A stretch of DNA of 64,000 nucleotides from UBA1724 sp963621575 (GTDB taxonomy: Bacteria; Verrucomicrobiota; Lentisphaeria; Oligosphaerales; Oligosphaeraceae). The stretch lies in assembly GCA_963621575.1 (NCBI GenBank), contig CAVFEH010000001.1:261083-325082 (forward strand), given 5' to 3'. Position numbers and translations under genes: made by a program. Below are positions 62,911 through 64,000 of the stretch, in pieces; the stretch's first letter is position 1; each line of letters opens with the position of its first letter. The notes under the pieces were generated by a model. It saw nothing but the letters and a program-made list of their open reading frames with translations, was not told where the DNA came from and did no database searches.

Positions 62911-63585
62911 ATGCAGACCACTCCCAAGCCCATCTCCCCCGTCTTCCTGACCCTTTCGGCGCTCTATCTCACCTGCCTCCTGGTCTCCAACCTGGTGGCA
63001 GGCAAGCTCACCGCCTTCTGGGGAGTCACCCTCCCCGCCGCCGTGGTCCTCTTCCCCCTGGCGTACATCCTGGGCGACATTTTCACGGAGGTCTATGGTT
63101 TCCAGCGCACAAAGCAGGTGATTTGGCTTGGCTTCTCCTGCAACTTCCTGGCGTCGGCGGGATATCTCCTGGCACTGGCCCTTCCCTACCCCGACTTCTG
63201 GCAGAACCAGGAAGCCTACCAGACGGTCCTCGCCGTCACACCGCGACTCCTCCTGGCCTCCCTGGCCGGATACCTGGTGGGCGAATTCTCCAATGCCGTC
63301 GTTCTTTCGTGGCTGAAGGTCCGCACACAGGGTCGAATGCTCTGGCTGCGGACCATCCTCTCCACTCTCTTGGGAGAAGCAGCCGACACCCTCCTCTTCA
63401 TCACGATCGCCTTCCACGGAACCATCCCCACGAAGGTCCTCCTCCAAATGATCGTGGCACAGTATCTCTTCAAGGTCTGCTACGAAATCCTCTTTACCCC
63501 CTTCACCTATTGGTGCGTCGCCGCCGTCAAAAAAGTCGAAAAACTGGACGTCTTCGACAAAGACGAATCCTATCGCCCCTTCTGA
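62911..63585 (+). CDS. Queuosine precursor transporter (YhhQ/VUT family)
   Basis: 224 residues, six membrane helices. Family features: VSNLVAGKLTAFWG, PLAYILGDIFTEVYGFQRTKQVIWLGF, LVGEFSNAVVLSWLKVRTQGRMLWLRTILSTLLGEAADTLLF. Imports preQ0/preQ1 or queuine for tRNA modification. No preQ1 riboswitch is evident in the short leader. Start ATG 62911, weak ribosome binding site. Convergent with the methylase pieces beyond a hairpin. Confidence 0.88.
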   Translation: MQTTPKPISPVFLTLSALYLTCLLVSNLVAGKLTAFWGVTLPAAVVLFPLAYILGDIFTEVYGFQRTKQVIWLGFSCNFLASAGYLLALALPYPDFWQNQEAYQTVLAVTPRLLLASLAGYLVGEFSNAVVLSWLKVRTQGRMLWLRTILSTLLGEAADTLLFITIAFHGTIPTKVLLQMIVAQYLFKVCYEILFTPFTYWCVAAVKKVEKLDVFDKDESYRPF

Positions 63586-63598
63586 AAGACGCACAAAG

Positions 63599-63629
63599 AA
63601 AAGGCACGGACCATTCAACCGTGCCTTTC
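63599..63629. terminator. Bidirectional terminator
   Basis: AAGGCACGG / CCGTGCCTT stem, 9-nt loop; TTTCC on the plus side and TTTTCTTT on the minus side. Separates yhhQ from the convergent methylase array. Confidence 0.7.
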
Positions 63630-63631
63630 CT

Positions 63632-63670
63632 CGTCACGACAGCCATATTGGGTCGTGAGGATGGCTTTTA
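63632..63670 (-). repeat. Second, out-of-frame copy of the array's post-stop sequence
   Basis: After the stop of the 63668-63916 gene, the minus strand repeats, with about three changes in 22 bases, the sequence found just past the upstream stop (copy 63886-63907): it would read I-L-T-T-Q-Y-G in another frame. This marks the edge of a tandem unit of about 246 bp. Confidence 0.6.
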
Positions 63671-63916
63671 GGTGCGCCTCTTCTGAATGAGGATGCGGCT
63701 ATACATCCGCTCCCCGTTGATGTAGGGACGGTCGTATTTCTTCTGGCCGGGCAGCCACAGCCTGGCCAACGCGGGGTTGTTCTCCGTTATCCCGAGCACC
63801 TCGAACTGATCCGGGCAGTACTTGTCCAGAAAGGAGATCGGGACTCCCATGACGCCGGGAATCCAGACCAGCTCCTCGTTCCGGTAGCCGTATTGAGTCG
63901 TGAGAATCCTCCTCAT
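63668..63916 (-). CDS. C-terminal fragment of EcoRI-type adenine methyltransferase (array unit)
   Basis: 82 residues. VMGVPISFLDKYCPDQFEVLGI followed after a variable stretch by PYINGERMYSRILIQKRRT is the C-terminal part of the EcoRI-type adenine-specific DNA methyltransferase family (the F-L-D-K-Y and Y-I-N-G segments). The catalytic N-terminal two thirds are missing. Its first 20 residues (MRRILTTQYGYRNEELVWIP) derive from what is non-coding sequence after the upstream stop. ATG 63916 overlaps the upstream TGA. So it is either a fragment, a silent cassette or a recombination remnant, not a working enzyme alone. Confidence 0.6.
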   Translation of the reverse strand: MRRILTTQYGYRNEELVWIPGVMGVPISFLDKYCPDQFEVLGITENNPALARLWLPGQKKYDRPYINGERMYSRILIQKRRT

Positions 63917-64000
63917 GGTTTCTTCCGGATGAGTATCCTGAAGTACGGCTGGACGGTTACTGTACTGTGCTGTGCTGTGCTGTGCTGTGCTGTGCTGTGC
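63913..64000 (-). CDS. C-terminus of a further methylase copy, running off the window, containing in-frame simple repeat
   Basis: Minus strand frame open from the window edge to TGA at 63913-63915, ending QPYFRILIRKKP, which matches the RILIQKRRT end of the next unit. Upstream of it the frame passes through seven GCACA units, read as a repeating five-residue Thr-Ala-Gln-His-Ser pattern. The gene start is outside the window. Because the unit is five bases, gain or loss of units would shift the frame. Confidence 0.45.
   Translation of the reverse strand, partial: HSTAQHSTAQHSTVTVQPYFRILIRKKP
63961..64000. repeat. Pentanucleotide repeat (TGTGC)n at window edge
   Basis: One TGTAC followed by seven TGTGC units to the last base of the window. 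Simple repeat, either a real contingency locus or an assembly end effect. Confidence 0.85.

Overview
The window is a GC-rich bacterial chromosome segment from a draft or metagenome-derived assembly: there is a 10-N scaffold gap at 9802-9811, and the right end runs into a pentanucleotide repeat where assembly probably stopped. The cell is Gram-negative (BamA, two separate LptF/LptG-type permeases, an AsmA-like envelope protein, signal peptidase I, MreB). ThyX, GH127 and GH78-type glycosidases, indolepyruvate:ferredoxin oxidoreductase and rnf/ETF-type anaerobe chemistry (an acyl-CoA dehydrogenase) suggest an anaerobic or gut-type carbohydrate user. A PVC-group bacterium (Verrucomicrobiota, Lentisphaerota or Kiritimatiellota) is my best guess. 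That is inference from gene style, since no rRNA is present. Many starts have no recognisable Shine-Dalgarno sequence, while others have perfect ones.

Layout. 1-1652 (minus): metY (cut by the window edge) and cysK, for sulfur amino acid synthesis. 1987-14730 (plus): a long housekeeping run of amino acid:Na+ symporter, lepA-lepB, a GYF/RDD membrane protein, an LptF/G permease, uppP, stand-alone coaC, a gmhB-like phosphatase, mfd and tsaC/sua5. 14779-24425 (plus): a GH127 glycosidase and an MFS transporter, DUF554, an alpha-helical repeat protein, two unknown proteins, tsaD, a response regulator fused to what looks like an eroded histidine kinase, and azlC-azlD. 24504-36511 (minus): a small membrane-anchored protein, a thiamine-pyrophosphokinase/MurC fusion, thyX, an acyl carrier protein and ketosynthase pair, an HD hydrolase, a divergent sigma-70 factor, an exported thioredoxin and exported nuclease pair, mreB, tRNA-Gln and an acyl-CoA dehydrogenase.

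36837-63585 (plus): iorA-iorB, a tandem class II aldolase, bamA, an LptF-type permease, a 1292-residue double transglutaminase, a YheT hydrolase, a cytidylate-kinase-like protein with a BON-like tail, fabI, argD, a secreted 21-residue-repeat protein, a large AsmA-like protein, tRNA-Leu, serC, a GH78-type rhamnosidase, two tandem small heat shock proteins and a YhhQ-type queuosine-precursor transporter. At the right edge (minus strand) lies a tandem array of C-terminal pieces of an EcoRI-type adenine methyltransferase, ending in a (TGTGC)n repeat that is itself in frame.

Themes. Envelope biogenesis is spread over the window (uppP, murC, mreB, two Lpt permeases, bamA, AsmA-like, gmhB). Fatty acid genes recur (ACP, ketosynthase, FabI, acyl-CoA dehydrogenase). 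A striking recurring pattern is proteins that keep a duplicated or catalytic-like domain whose active-site residues are gone: the kinase-like half of the response regulator, the second aldolase domain and the second transglutaminase domain. The most unusual items are the TPK-MurC fusion, the methylase cassette array with its in-frame simple repeat, and the sigma factor with altered promoter-melting residues.
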